Part shown: piece after piece, positions 41,239 to 50,010 of the stretch
How the letters are laid out: every line of letters starts with the position of its first letter
Position numbering within the stretch: position 1 is the first letter of the stretch
NCBI GenBank assembly: GCA_002779995.1
Contig: PEWX01000059.1
Coordinates: forward strand, 31,169 to 95,168
Source of the DNA: Piscirickettsiaceae bacterium CG07_land_8_20_14_0_80_44_28
Lineage (GTDB): Bacteria; Pseudomonadota; Gammaproteobacteria; Thiomicrospirales; Thiomicrospiraceae
DNA length: 64,000 bases
Direction: 5' to 3'
The notes under the pieces: model-generated
Database searches by the model: none
Told to the model about the DNA's origin: nothing
The model's input: the letters and a program-made list of their open reading frames with translations, nothing else
Made by a program: the position numbers and the translations under genes

Positions 41239-43716
41239 CTAGAAATCTTCCCACTCTGTTGCAGTTGCCGCAATCTCTTGGTTGGACTGCTTAGCAAGCG
41301 ATTTGGATTGATCGGAAGTTTTTGCCGGGGTCTCTGTCATTGTTACTGACACAGAAGCTTTTCGAGAGGCCTGTATTGGCATTGAAGCACTCGAAGCCGT
41401 TTTAAAGAAATCCATTTCCTGTTTTAGTTTGGCGGCTTGGCCATTTAAGTTCTCAGAAGAGGCCGAAGTTTCTTCGACCAGAGCGGCATTTTGTTGGGTC
41501 ACATTGTCAATTTGCACAATGGCATGATTCACCTGACCAATACCATCAGCCTGCTCTCGTGACACTTGGGCAATTTGTTGAACCATTTGATTCATATCCG
41601 CAATTGAGGCATGAATTTCTTTTAACACACCTCCTGAACGATTGGCTAATTCCGCTCCCTGACCGACCTTCTCACTACTCTGTTCAATAAGCCCTTTAAT
41701 ATCTTTGGCAGCTTCTGCCGACTTTTGAGCCAAATTACGCACTTCTCCGGCCACAACGGCAAATCCACGACCGTGATCACCTGCTCTTGCCGCCTCTACC
41801 GCAGCATTCAGCGCTAATAAATTGGTTTGAAAAGCGATGCCGTCAATTAAATTCACAATGTCTGAAATACGCTCGCTTGAAGCTTGAATTTCCTGCATTG
41901 CCACAATGGTTTCTTGCATTACCCGCTCGCCATTTTGCGCTTTGTTTTGTACTTCTTCCGCTAAATTTGCTGCTTGCTGAGCATTTTCAGTGGAATGAGT
42001 TAATTGGCTGGTCATTTCATCCATAGTTGAAGCAGTTTGTTCCAAAGCGGCAGCTTGCTCTTGTACTCGCTGACTTAAACTATTTGAGCCTTGAGCGACT
42101 TCTTGAGCTGCCAGACTGACTTCCTTAGAAACTTGCGACGCCACTTCAACCACTTCCGACATTTTGTTCAATGAATAATTGATGGCATTTTTTAAATCGT
42201 GCAACTGGCCTTTAAAGTGACCATCCGGTAACTTAACGGTTAAGTCGCCCGCAGCCTGGGCGGCCACCACATCACTGATTGCGACTATTGCATCGGCAAT
42301 ATGTTCTAAGGAGGTATTAATACCTTGCTTCATCACGCCTAAATCGCCCGGCGCCGTGGTTTCAATTCGACCATTGAAATCGCCTTCATTTACCCGTGCC
42401 ATCACCGAATTAATATCGGAAACAATGCCATTTAGTTGTGTCATGACATCAGCTGTTTTTTCAAGCATTTGTCGATAATGCCCCTCGGCAGAAATTTCAA
42501 CTTGCTCATCAAATCGACCTTCAGAAAGGGTATCTAAGGTATTGTTTAGTTGAAACATGACTTGCTTGACATTATCAATGGAGCCATTAATACCGGATTT
42601 TAACGTAGCCAAATCACCCTGATAATTGGCTTCGACTTTTTGATCAAACACCCCTCTTTCCAAGGCTTTGGTCGCTGAATTAATCTCAGCAAAGGCTTGT
42701 TGCAAGTTTTGTAAAAGCCCATTGAGCACTTTACCCACTTTGCCGATTTCATCCTTATCATCCAAGTCACTGCGGATTGAGAAATCATAATTCTGCTGTA
42801 AGTTTTCAAAAACATTGGTGAGTGTCTGTGCGCTGCGTGATATTTTTTGAACCACAAAAACCAACGCGATAACAACCAGGCCTGCTAGCAATAAATATAA
42901 AATCATCAATTGTTGATAAAAGGCCTCGTTTTTAGCGGCAATTGCCTCATTGAATGTCTGGCGAAACTTCTCCAATGCACCATCAACTTGATGAATTGAT
43001 TGACGCATCTCACCTCTAAATCCCTTTTCTTCGGTAAAGCCAATCACTTCATAGCCCTCAGCCATACCCTTAAAAGCCTTGCGATAAGCGTCCAATTCGG
43101 TTTGTAGTTGCATAGTCAGTTTAGCGGGCAATTCAGAGGTATACAGATGTTCACTAAAAATCGCATAATCATGGTTAAACTTTGTAAGATATTTCGGATC
43201 CATTCGCAACAAAAAGTCTTTTTCACGACGGCGTAACATCAGCGTATCGGCAAGCAATTGCGGCTTATTTAAGTTCTTTATGGTTTTCTCTATTTCATGT
43301 ACCCGTTTTCTGAGCTCACCCTGAAGACCGGATTTCTCATTTAAACCGACGGTTTCATAAGCAGCAACCAGTTTATTAAAACCGTCTTCATAGGCAGAAA
43401 AATAGCTATGAAGCTGACGAGAATCCATCAGGTCAAGCCCTAAGGCATCCATCTCTTTTTCTAGGGCTTTTATGGTGGTTTGGTAGGATTGATAGGTCTG
43501 TTCAAACTTAGCGCGATATTTTATGTCTTTACGTGCAAGAAAGTCTTTTTCATGCTTTCTTAATTCGAGCTCATAAAGCTTAACATCTTCTAAGATCGTT
43601 TTGGTATGCTCCAGCTCTTGTGCATGCTTGATTGAATAGTCGATTACGATGAGATTAGCGATCATTGAACACACGATCGCCACTGACAAAATATTTAATT
43701 TTGTTTTGATTAACAT
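41239..43716 (-). CDS. Methyl-accepting chemotaxis protein with helical-bundle sensor
   Basis: [46 protein letters not shown]-terminal TEWEDF. Confidence 0.95.
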   Translation of the reverse strand: MLIKTKLNILSVAIVCSMIANLIVIDYSIKHAQELEHTKTILEDVKLYELELRKHEKDFLARKDIKYRAKFEQTYQSYQTTIKALEKEMDALGLDLMDSRQLHSYFSAYEDGFNKLVAAYETVGLNEKSGLQGELRKRVHEIEKTIKNLNKPQLLADTLMLRRREKDFLLRMDPKYLTKFNHDYAIFSEHLYTSELPAKLTMQLQTELDAYRKAFKGMAEGYEVIGFTEEKGFRGEMRQSIHQVDGALEKFRQTFNEAIAAKNEAFYQQLMILYLLLAGLVVIALVFVVQKISRSAQTLTNVFENLQQNYDFSIRSDLDDKDEIGKVGKVLNGLLQNLQQAFAEINSATKALERGVFDQKVEANYQGDLATLKSGINGSIDNVKQVMFQLNNTLDTLSEGRFDEQVEISAEGHYRQMLEKTADVMTQLNGIVSDINSVMARVNEGDFNGRIETTAPGDLGVMKQGINTSLEHIADAIVAISDVVAAQAAGDLTVKLPDGHFKGQLHDLKNAINYSLNKMSEVVEVASQVSKEVSLAAQEVAQGSNSLSQRVQEQAAALEQTASTMDEMTSQLTHSTENAQQAANLAEEVQNKAQNGERVMQETIVAMQEIQASSERISDIVNLIDGIAFQTNLLALNAAVEAARAGDHGRGFAVVAGEVRNLAQKSAEAAKDIKGLIEQSSEKVGQGAELANRSGGVLKEIHASIADMNQMVQQIAQVSREQADGIGQVNHAIVQIDNVTQQNAALVEETSASSENLNGQAAKLKQEMDFFKTASSASMPIQASRKASVSVTMTETPAKTSDQSKSLAKQSNQEIAATATEWEDF

Positions 43717-44083
43717 GGGCGTGCAACCTTTTTATTTAAACAGCGTTATATTTATTATTTTTTTTAAAGCCTTTAGGCAAGCCGCCGCTGGCTTCAAGCG
43801 GCATTGACGATACCACGACTATATGTACAGATTAGTCACTTTTTATTACATTTAACCTTACTATTAATTTGGTTAATGGTTTTTAGCTTAAATTGAATGA
43901 CTCAACAGTTTATTTTTATCTTTTATTAGTAAATTTAACATTTGAACCACACAGCGGTTTTTAATGTTTACATAGGAGCTAACAGCCTGTCAATGTTTAT
44001 TAGTATTTTCTAATAAACACTCTACCGCCAAACATATCATAACCATTTGAAAAATATAATTTTATTAAAAACATAATGCCATA

Positions 44084-44171
44084 GAGACCTTTGCATGAGT
44101 GGGATGCGAAAGAAAAATAGGGGAAATTTTAACCCTTTTTATTCGTGACACCAATCTCGTGCAAAGGGCTC
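44084..44171. mobile_element. 88-bp MITE-like element with 16-bp imperfect terminal inverted repeats
   Basis: Left GAGACCTTTGCATGAG (44084-44099); reverse complement of right end (44156-44171) GAGCCCTTTGCACGAG; 14/16 match; no ORF. Confidence 0.55.
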
Positions 44172-44173
44172 AT

Positions 44174-45535
44174 TTAAATGAAAAACTCGGCATTCTCTTG
44201 CCTTCGCCGGATCAATGTTTTTTCAATCGCCGACACGGTGGTTTTGCTGATACCTTGTTGTTTTGCAATACTAGCAAATTGGCTCAGTGCTTCGGAAACT
44301 TCATAGATGCACTGCTGCGCGTCGCGCCACTTTGCAAAACCGGCACTGGCGGCGAGTTTTTGCATTACTTTAAGCGGTGGCGCTTTTCCGTAGCCACCAA
44401 ATGCGGTGGCATGTTCATTAAATGGATGCGGACTATAGGTAACATCATAGAAAGGTGCGACCTGCCATTGGCCATTATCCAACTGCAAAAAAGCCCAGTT
44501 TTTACTATGATCGTCTTGGTTGGCTGCCAATAAATTGAATACCGCACGCCGGAACTGTAATTGTCCTACCGCCGGTGATTTACAAAGTTGGCGGCTGGCT
44601 TTGATCAGGTCAAAATAATCAAGACTTGGCGTTCGAAAATCCGCATCCAATAAACCGCAAACGCTGTGCATATGTAAACGGCCGGCGTTTTGATTGTTTG
44701 CCATATCCGGTTTTTGTGGGGCACCTTGATGGGGTGGCAAATAATCAAAACGCTTAAGCGCCAGCCAAGCTTCTGCACCGCTGTTTTCCGGTGCTTCAAT
44801 TAACTGCCAAATAGGCGGTTGGCAATTTGCTTGCTCGGCCATCTGTAAATAGACCGCCTCACACAAACCTTCTTCGTGACCCAACGGCAAGTTTTTCGAA
44901 GTGAATTTGACCAGCCAAGCTTCATCGCCTGGTTGTGCAAAGGTTCGACAATGCTTCATATCAGAAGATTGCATGTAGACTTGCGCTTTTGGCCGTCCAC
45001 CCCCTGAACTTCCGCCAGCAACTAAAGCCGCTAGCACCTGTTGGGTATGACCATCCATGTTATCCTGCTCTTTATGAGCATATAAAGACTCATCAAATAA
45101 GGTTTCTGCCTCTAGCCCCAAAGTCGCTAAATCAAACTCTGAACAAACCTTAGATGAGAATTCGGAAACAGGCAAAAAAGATAACGCCCCCATTCCCCTG
45201 TCACCGACCATCGCCAGCCTATCCATTGCCGTCACTTGAGCCGGTAAAATGCCATTTTGCCGGAAAATGCGATCCTGTAGCAGCCTTCCCCAGCCATCGG
45301 GAAGGCTGTCATCAAACACGCCATGTATCCCATGATGCGGTTGCTCTGGCGCAATTTGAATTTGAGTATTCGCTTGCAAAGTGAAAGGGGATAAATTTCC
45401 AAACCGGCTAATGTAACTTTCTTCGTATTGAAAGAAAACGCCCTGTCGGTTCTGCGCTAAAACCCCTACCGAAATACCTTCTCCGGTGCTAAGAGTGCGA
45501 GTAATATTCAGTTTCTGTATCGGTTTAAAAGGCAT
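44174..45535 (-). CDS. hipA: HipA-family serine/threonine kinase toxin
   Basis: Couple_hipA N-term (FGNLSPFTLQ...GIHGVFDDSLPDGWGRLL), GGSSGGGRPKAQV, FNLLAANQDDHSKNWAFL, APFYDVTYS; start refined to 45535. Confidence 0.9.
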   Translation of the reverse strand: MPFKPIQKLNITRTLSTGEGISVGVLAQNRQGVFFQYEESYISRFGNLSPFTLQANTQIQIAPEQPHHGIHGVFDDSLPDGWGRLLQDRIFRQNGILPAQVTAMDRLAMVGDRGMGALSFLPVSEFSSKVCSEFDLATLGLEAETLFDESLYAHKEQDNMDGHTQQVLAALVAGGSSGGGRPKAQVYMQSSDMKHCRTFAQPGDEAWLVKFTSKNLPLGHEEGLCEAVYLQMAEQANCQPPIWQLIEAPENSGAEAWLALKRFDYLPPHQGAPQKPDMANNQNAGRLHMHSVCGLLDADFRTPSLDYFDLIKASRQLCKSPAVGQLQFRRAVFNLLAANQDDHSKNWAFLQLDNGQWQVAPFYDVTYSPHPFNEHATAFGGYGKAPPLKVMQKLAASAGFAKWRDAQQCIYEVSEALSQFASIAKQQGISKTTVSAIEKTLIRRRQENAEFFI

Positions 45536-45815
45536 CTTTGAGTACCTCATCAATGCTGGTCGGCAAGGCGGCATGATCCATATTAGCTTGAGTCAGTTGA
45601 TAAAGCCGATCAAGAGAATCTAGCGATTGCCACAATAACAATAGCTGTCGAAATGAAATCTGCCCGGTAAGTTCAAACTTCTTAATGGTCGAAGCAGGCA
45701 CACAACTCCGTTGAGCAAGTGCTTCACGAGACAGCTTGGCTTGTTTGCGTAAGCTCCGTAAATATCGGGCATAGGCTTGACTAACATCAGTGTCATCTAA
45801 CAGTGGAAAACGCAT
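45525..45815 (-). CDS. hipB: HipB-like HTH antitoxin
   Basis: HTH region LRSLRKQAKLSREALAQRSCVPASTIKKFELTGQISFRQLLLLW directly upstream of hipA. Confidence 0.82.
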   Translation of the reverse strand: MRFPLLDDTDVSQAYARYLRSLRKQAKLSREALAQRSCVPASTIKKFELTGQISFRQLLLLWQSLDSLDRLYQLTQANMDHAALPTSIDEVLKDAF

Positions 45816-45952
45816 CTCATAACTCTAAAAGGATACAGTGAAGATTATTATATAGAAATATTTAAAGAAATGGACACGACTGTATCCAAAACCAATCATA
45901 AAGAATCCATTAAAATCTTGAAATAGCAGCCTGTCAGACTTAAGCCAGTCCA

Positions 45953-46861
45953 CTAGAATTTGTATACGTCAGCCGTTCCTTTGGGCGGGTGTTTATAGCG
46001 TTTGTAATTCCATTGATATTGTGTGGAAAACCGCTTAGCACATTTTTCAACGCTTCGATTCAAGGCAGTGGTGGCGATGGCTTCATCGGTATTGGCCACA
46101 TCGGCTTCAGCGGGGGTGATATGCAAATAATACCCTTGCCCGTCCGGCAAGCGCTCTGCGACAATGGTCAGCACTCGACAATTGGATTTTGCCGCCAGCT
46201 TGGAAACCAACACCATGGTTCTCGCCGGGTGATTAAAGAAAGGCGCATAAACGCCACCGCTGGCGCCGGGATCTTGATCGGGCAAAATGCCAATCAATTC
46301 ATTTTTGCGTAAGGCTTGACGCAGACGCTTCACGCCCGTTAAATCGGTCGGCACCAGTGTCGCCCCTGCTCTTTGGCGAACCTTAGTCATAAAAGATTCC
46401 ATGTAAGGAATATTGGGGGGTCGATAGAGAATGGTCATGGGATAATTTTGCGCCAGATAAAGCCCAACCACTTCCCAGCAGCCGATATGAGGCGATAACA
46501 CCATCACCCCTTGTCCCTGCGCAAAGGCTTCTTTAATATAAGACTCACCGCTGACACCTTGAATTTTTTTCAATATTTTATCAGTCGGCCAGCACCATAA
46601 AGCCCCTAGTTCAGTGGTGGTTTTCCCCAATTCCATCAAACTTTTCTTTAACAATTGCTGTTGCTGATTTTCAGAAAGATAAGGGAAAGCCAACTCGATA
46701 TTAATCTTCGATATGCGTTTGGGCTGGGAGGGGAGTTTCCATAATAACCAACCCATCACTGCGCCAAAACGATGATTAACCGGTAAAGACCACCAAGAAA
46801 AAAATCGCAATAAACCAATAATCAGCTTGCCTTGAACGGCTTTTTGAGAGGATTTCGCCAT
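45953..46861 (-). CDS. Lysophospholipid (lipid A lauroyl-type) acyltransferase, LpxL/HtrB family
   Basis: GQGVMVLSPHIGCWEVVG, YRPPNIPYMESFM, GILPDQDPGASGGVYAPFF. Confidence 0.92.
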   Translation of the reverse strand: MAKSSQKAVQGKLIIGLLRFFSWWSLPVNHRFGAVMGWLLWKLPSQPKRISKINIELAFPYLSENQQQQLLKKSLMELGKTTTELGALWCWPTDKILKKIQGVSGESYIKEAFAQGQGVMVLSPHIGCWEVVGLYLAQNYPMTILYRPPNIPYMESFMTKVRQRAGATLVPTDLTGVKRLRQALRKNELIGILPDQDPGASGGVYAPFFNHPARTMVLVSKLAAKSNCRVLTIVAERLPDGQGYYLHITPAEADVANTDEAIATTALNRSVEKCAKRFSTQYQWNYKRYKHPPKGTADVYKF

Positions 46862-46863
46862 TG

Positions 46864-47103
46864 TTAGATTCTACTTCTTACACTTGGGGACAGACCCCAA
46901 CATTGTTGGGGTCTGTCCCCAAAATTACGATCTTTCCATGACAGGGTTTGAACTAAACTCGAAGCAACCACGGAGGGCTTATCGAGATTGGTTAAAGACA
47001 CTTCTGTAATTGCAGGTCGGTACTTGCCAATTTCTTTCCCTTTAGTGGGTTGAAAATCTAACCAAATAATATCTTCACGTTCAGGGATATACTTTTGGTT
47101 CAT
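46864..47103 (-). pseudogene. Degraded MazF/PemK-like toxin: internal deletion and 3' end replaced by palindromic repeat
   Basis: Typical start YIPEREDIIWLDFQPTKGKEIGKYRPA, core missing, then SLVQTLSWKDRNF running into the repeat-encoded GDRPQQCWGLSP tail. Confidence 0.7.
46884..46922. repeat. 39-bp perfect palindrome (19-bp arms, 1-bp centre)
   Basis: ttggggacagaccccaaca-t-tgttggggtctgtccccaa. Confidence 0.95.
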
Positions 47104-47369
47104 TCAATTATCTCGCTTTCCAAAGGCGACGCCGGTAATTCGCCATGCGATGTAAAAGCATCCGGTTCTTCAAGCAACTGAGCTTCAGAGAAGGGTAAAA
47201 AATCAGACGGTTGAAGCGTTTTTTTAACGATGAATCCATCCTCAAAGATTGCGACCTTTACAGGGGTATTTTCGGTGAAATGGGGGATATCTTTGATTGC
47301 ACCGGAAACGCTTAGACCAAGACTATTCCCCCATTTTTGGATTTTTGTATCAATCGCAAGCTTGGCCAT
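47100..47369 (-). CDS. MazE/AbrB-like antitoxin
   Basis: MAKLAIDTKIQKWGNSLGLSVSGAIKDIPHFTENTPVKVAIFEDGFIVKK; ATGA overlap with mazF remnant. Confidence 0.8.
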   Translation of the reverse strand: MAKLAIDTKIQKWGNSLGLSVSGAIKDIPHFTENTPVKVAIFEDGFIVKKTLQPSDFLPFSEAQLLEEPDAFTSHGELPASPLESEIIE

Positions 47370-47410
47370 AAAATTACCTCCTTTCTTTGTTTACACAAAG
47401 TAAATAATAT

Positions 47411-47429
47411 TTGGGGACAGACCCCAACA
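47411..47429. repeat. Single 19-bp arm of the 46884 palindrome
   Basis: ttggggacagaccccaaca identical to the left arm at 46884-46902. Confidence 0.9.
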
Positions 47430-47434
47430 TTATT

Positions 47435-48244
47435 TTAATTTAATGCGGCTGCGCCTTGATGGTTATCATCGGCCACCAGTGGTTGCATGGCGTGCCAAAG
47501 ATTGGCATACAGGTGCGAATTTTGTTGCTCCTGTGCCAACAGCAACTCTTTCATCTTTTGACGTTGTTGCGGTTTGCTGTAACAGGCCGGGCAGTTATCC
47601 TGAATTACCGGTAACCCTGCGGCTTGGGCAAAGGCACGCGTTTGTGATTCCCGCACGCGTACCAGCGGACGAATAATGCGAATATCTTTTTCATTGTTCA
47701 AATAATGCGCTTTCATGGTGCGTAACTCACCGGCATTAAACGCCGACATCAAAAAACTTTCAGCCAAATCATCCAAGTGCTGAGCCAACGCCAAGACATT
47801 GTAGCCTTCACGACGACACACGGTATAAAGCGTGCCGCGTTTATGACGAGAACAAAAGCTGCAAAACGAATCGCCTTTCATGTGTGCATCCGCCAGCGCA
47901 ACCATATCTTCGGACGCAAAAAAATAAGGCACCCCCAGGGCGGCAACCCATTCTTTAAGCGGCGAGGGATCAAACCCCGGAATTTCAGGATCAATCGTAC
48001 AAGCCGCCAATTCAAACTTAACCGGAGAATGACGCTGTAAATGCTTTAACACCAATAATAATGACAGTGAATCTTTTCCGCCCGACAGCCCTAATAAAAT
48101 CCGGTCACCTTCACGAATCATTTGAAATTGTGCAATGGCTCGACCCACCAATTTTAAGATGGATTTTGGCGGGCGTAACAGGTCGGCAGGCGCGTCTTGC
48201 AGGGATTCAGATGGGGTCGTCATAGCGTGGGATTCAGTCATCAT
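47435..48244 (-). CDS. ttcA: TtcA-family tRNA 2-thiocytidine biosynthesis protein
   Basis: PP-loop LLGLSGGKDSLSLLL, CSFCSRHKRGTLY, LAQHLDDLAESFLM, CPACYSKP. Confidence 0.8.
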   Translation of the reverse strand: MMTESHAMTTPSESLQDAPADLLRPPKSILKLVGRAIAQFQMIREGDRILLGLSGGKDSLSLLLVLKHLQRHSPVKFELAACTIDPEIPGFDPSPLKEWVAALGVPYFFASEDMVALADAHMKGDSFCSFCSRHKRGTLYTVCRREGYNVLALAQHLDDLAESFLMSAFNAGELRTMKAHYLNNEKDIRIIRPLVRVRESQTRAFAQAAGLPVIQDNCPACYSKPQQRQKMKELLLAQEQQNSHLYANLWHAMQPLVADDNHQGAAALN

Positions 48245-48327
48245 AGAACTTCTTTATTAAACAGGTTTGATTAAACGCGTTATTTTACACGGCTTAGGCT
48301 TAAACAGGAATGGAATCCGTAGTTGGA

Positions 48328-48963
48328 TTAAGGTAATTGGTTGGCTAGCAAGCGGCTGATTTCCTCACGCCAGCTTTGCGAGAGCGCTTTAAGCGTAACG
48401 GCTTCGGCTAATAGCTGCCAATCATCCAAGCTTTGATGGTGAAACTTGGCTAAAAACAACCGTTGAATATCAGCACCGGATCCCGTTTTATGCACAGAAA
48501 CGCCCAGGCCTGGTGAAATTTCACCGCCTTTTAACACCCGACAATAAAAGCCCACCCGACCTGACAAACTGTAATGTTTCACAAAACGCTGATCGCCATT
48601 GATTTGTCCCAGCTTCCAACAAGGAGAGCGTGGTTGACTGACTTCTAATAACACACTGTCGATTTGCAACTGGTCACCGACCTGAACATCAGACTCGTCA
48701 AGCCCGGCCAGGGTTAAATTTTCACCCAAAAATCCAAATGGCTGTTCGGCAACGCCATGCAAAGCATAATTCGATTCAGGAATCACCATTACCGCTTTAT
48801 CCTCACCACCATGATTGATTTTATCGGCTTGTTGATCACCGACAAGACCTTGCTTGGCAACCTCGACAGGCAATTGACACGGCTGCTTGGCAATTGCCGA
48901 TGCCGTTTCCCCCCGCCAAGGATAAGCTTGAATGTTTCCCACATTCACTGAAACCACCCGCAT
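48328..48963 (-). CDS. MOSC domain protein (YiiM-like)
   Basis: GLVGDQQADKINHGGEDKAVMVIP..LGENLTLAGLDESDVQVGDQLQI..SQPRSPCWKL. Confidence 0.9.
   Translation of the reverse strand: MRVVSVNVGNIQAYPWRGETASAIAKQPCQLPVEVAKQGLVGDQQADKINHGGEDKAVMVIPESNYALHGVAEQPFGFLGENLTLAGLDESDVQVGDQLQIDSVLLEVSQPRSPCWKLGQINGDQRFVKHYSLSGRVGFYCRVLKGGEISPGLGVSVHKTGSGADIQRLFLAKFHHQSLDDWQLLAEAVTLKALSQSWREEISRLLANQLP
48504..48513. repeat. CCAGGCCTGG palindrome (in MOSC gene)
   Basis: aaacgcCCAGGCCTGGtgaaattt. Confidence 0.9.
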
Positions 48964-49074
48964 TATTCCTCCTAAAATCAATACCCTAAAAAAAGATATT
49001 ATCAGATAAAATTCCCATAGTTATCATCATTCAGGTAAAATCGCAAATTATTTCAAAATAGAAAAAGATAATTC

Positions 49075-49986
49075 ATGAAGCCTATTACCCCTCTATTGTT
49101 GTTTGTGTTGCTTTTGCCCGGCTTGTCTATCGCTGCCAGCCAAAAAACCATCGCCTTTGCGCAAGATGATATGGCAAACGATTTTAGAAAGGCTCAAGTG
49201 AATGAAGTGCAAGAAGCGGTTGCCGCTCACCCTGATTTACGGTTTATTGCCTCAAATGCGAAGGGCAAAACGTCTTTACTGATTTATCAAATCGATCACT
49301 TTATTCAACAAAAAGTCGATTTAATCATCGTCGGCACCAATGACGCCAAAGCGGTGGTGCCGGTGATCACCAAAGCCTATCAAAGTGGCATTCCTGTGAT
49401 TATTTTAGACAGAGGTATTGATTCCAAAAGCTACACGACATTTATCAATTCTGACAATGTTAAAATCGGCCAGTTAGGTGCAAGCTATATTGCTGACAAA
49501 CTCAACGGTCAAGGCCGGGTTTTATTAATGGAAGGCATTCAAACTGCCGATGTGACTCACTTACGCAGCCAGGGATTTTTACGGGAAATGGCAAAATATC
49601 CCAAAATAGAAATCATCAAACGCACCGGCAACTATTTACGCAGAGACGCCATTATTGAAATGGAAAAGTTGCTGAAAGAAGGGATTGAAGTCGATGCCAT
49701 CTTTTCTGAAAGCGACAGTATGCTGAGCGGCGCTCGCAGTGCTTTACAACGATTTAATATGGATCCATCTAAGTTAATTACCGTCGGCTGTGATTACACC
49801 AGTGAAGCCCAAGAAGCAATCCGTAAAGGCACACAAACTGCATCTGTACTCTTTCCGTTAGGGGGCAAAAAATCGGTTGAGTTTGCCGTGAAAATCTTAA
49901 ATGGAGACACGGTTCCCAAGCACTACTTTATCCCTGTTAAAATTGTTGATCAAACCAATGTCAATGCTGTTAAACCGATTTTCTAG
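49075..49986 (+). CDS. Periplasmic sugar-binding-like protein (Peripla_BP_4 / RbsB-like)
   Basis: Signal peptide, VDLIIVGTNDAKAVVPVITKAYQSGIPVIILDRGID, VDAIFSESDSMLSGARSAL. Confidence 0.88.
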   Translation: MKPITPLLLFVLLLPGLSIAASQKTIAFAQDDMANDFRKAQVNEVQEAVAAHPDLRFIASNAKGKTSLLIYQIDHFIQQKVDLIIVGTNDAKAVVPVITKAYQSGIPVIILDRGIDSKSYTTFINSDNVKIGQLGASYIADKLNGQGRVLLMEGIQTADVTHLRSQGFLREMAKYPKIEIIKRTGNYLRRDAIIEMEKLLKEGIEVDAIFSESDSMLSGARSALQRFNMDPSKLITVGCDYTSEAQEAIRKGTQTASVLFPLGGKKSVEFAVKILNGDTVPKHYFIPVKIVDQTNVNAVKPIF

Positions 49987-50010
49987 TCAGGGTCAATCAA
50001 CAACACCTTC

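Noticed and set aside
46884-46922. 39-bp palindrome as a simple Rho-independent terminator of mazF
   Set aside because: No T-run follows on the minus strand, it is partly within the residual ORF, and an arm is repeated at 47411; repeat element more likely.
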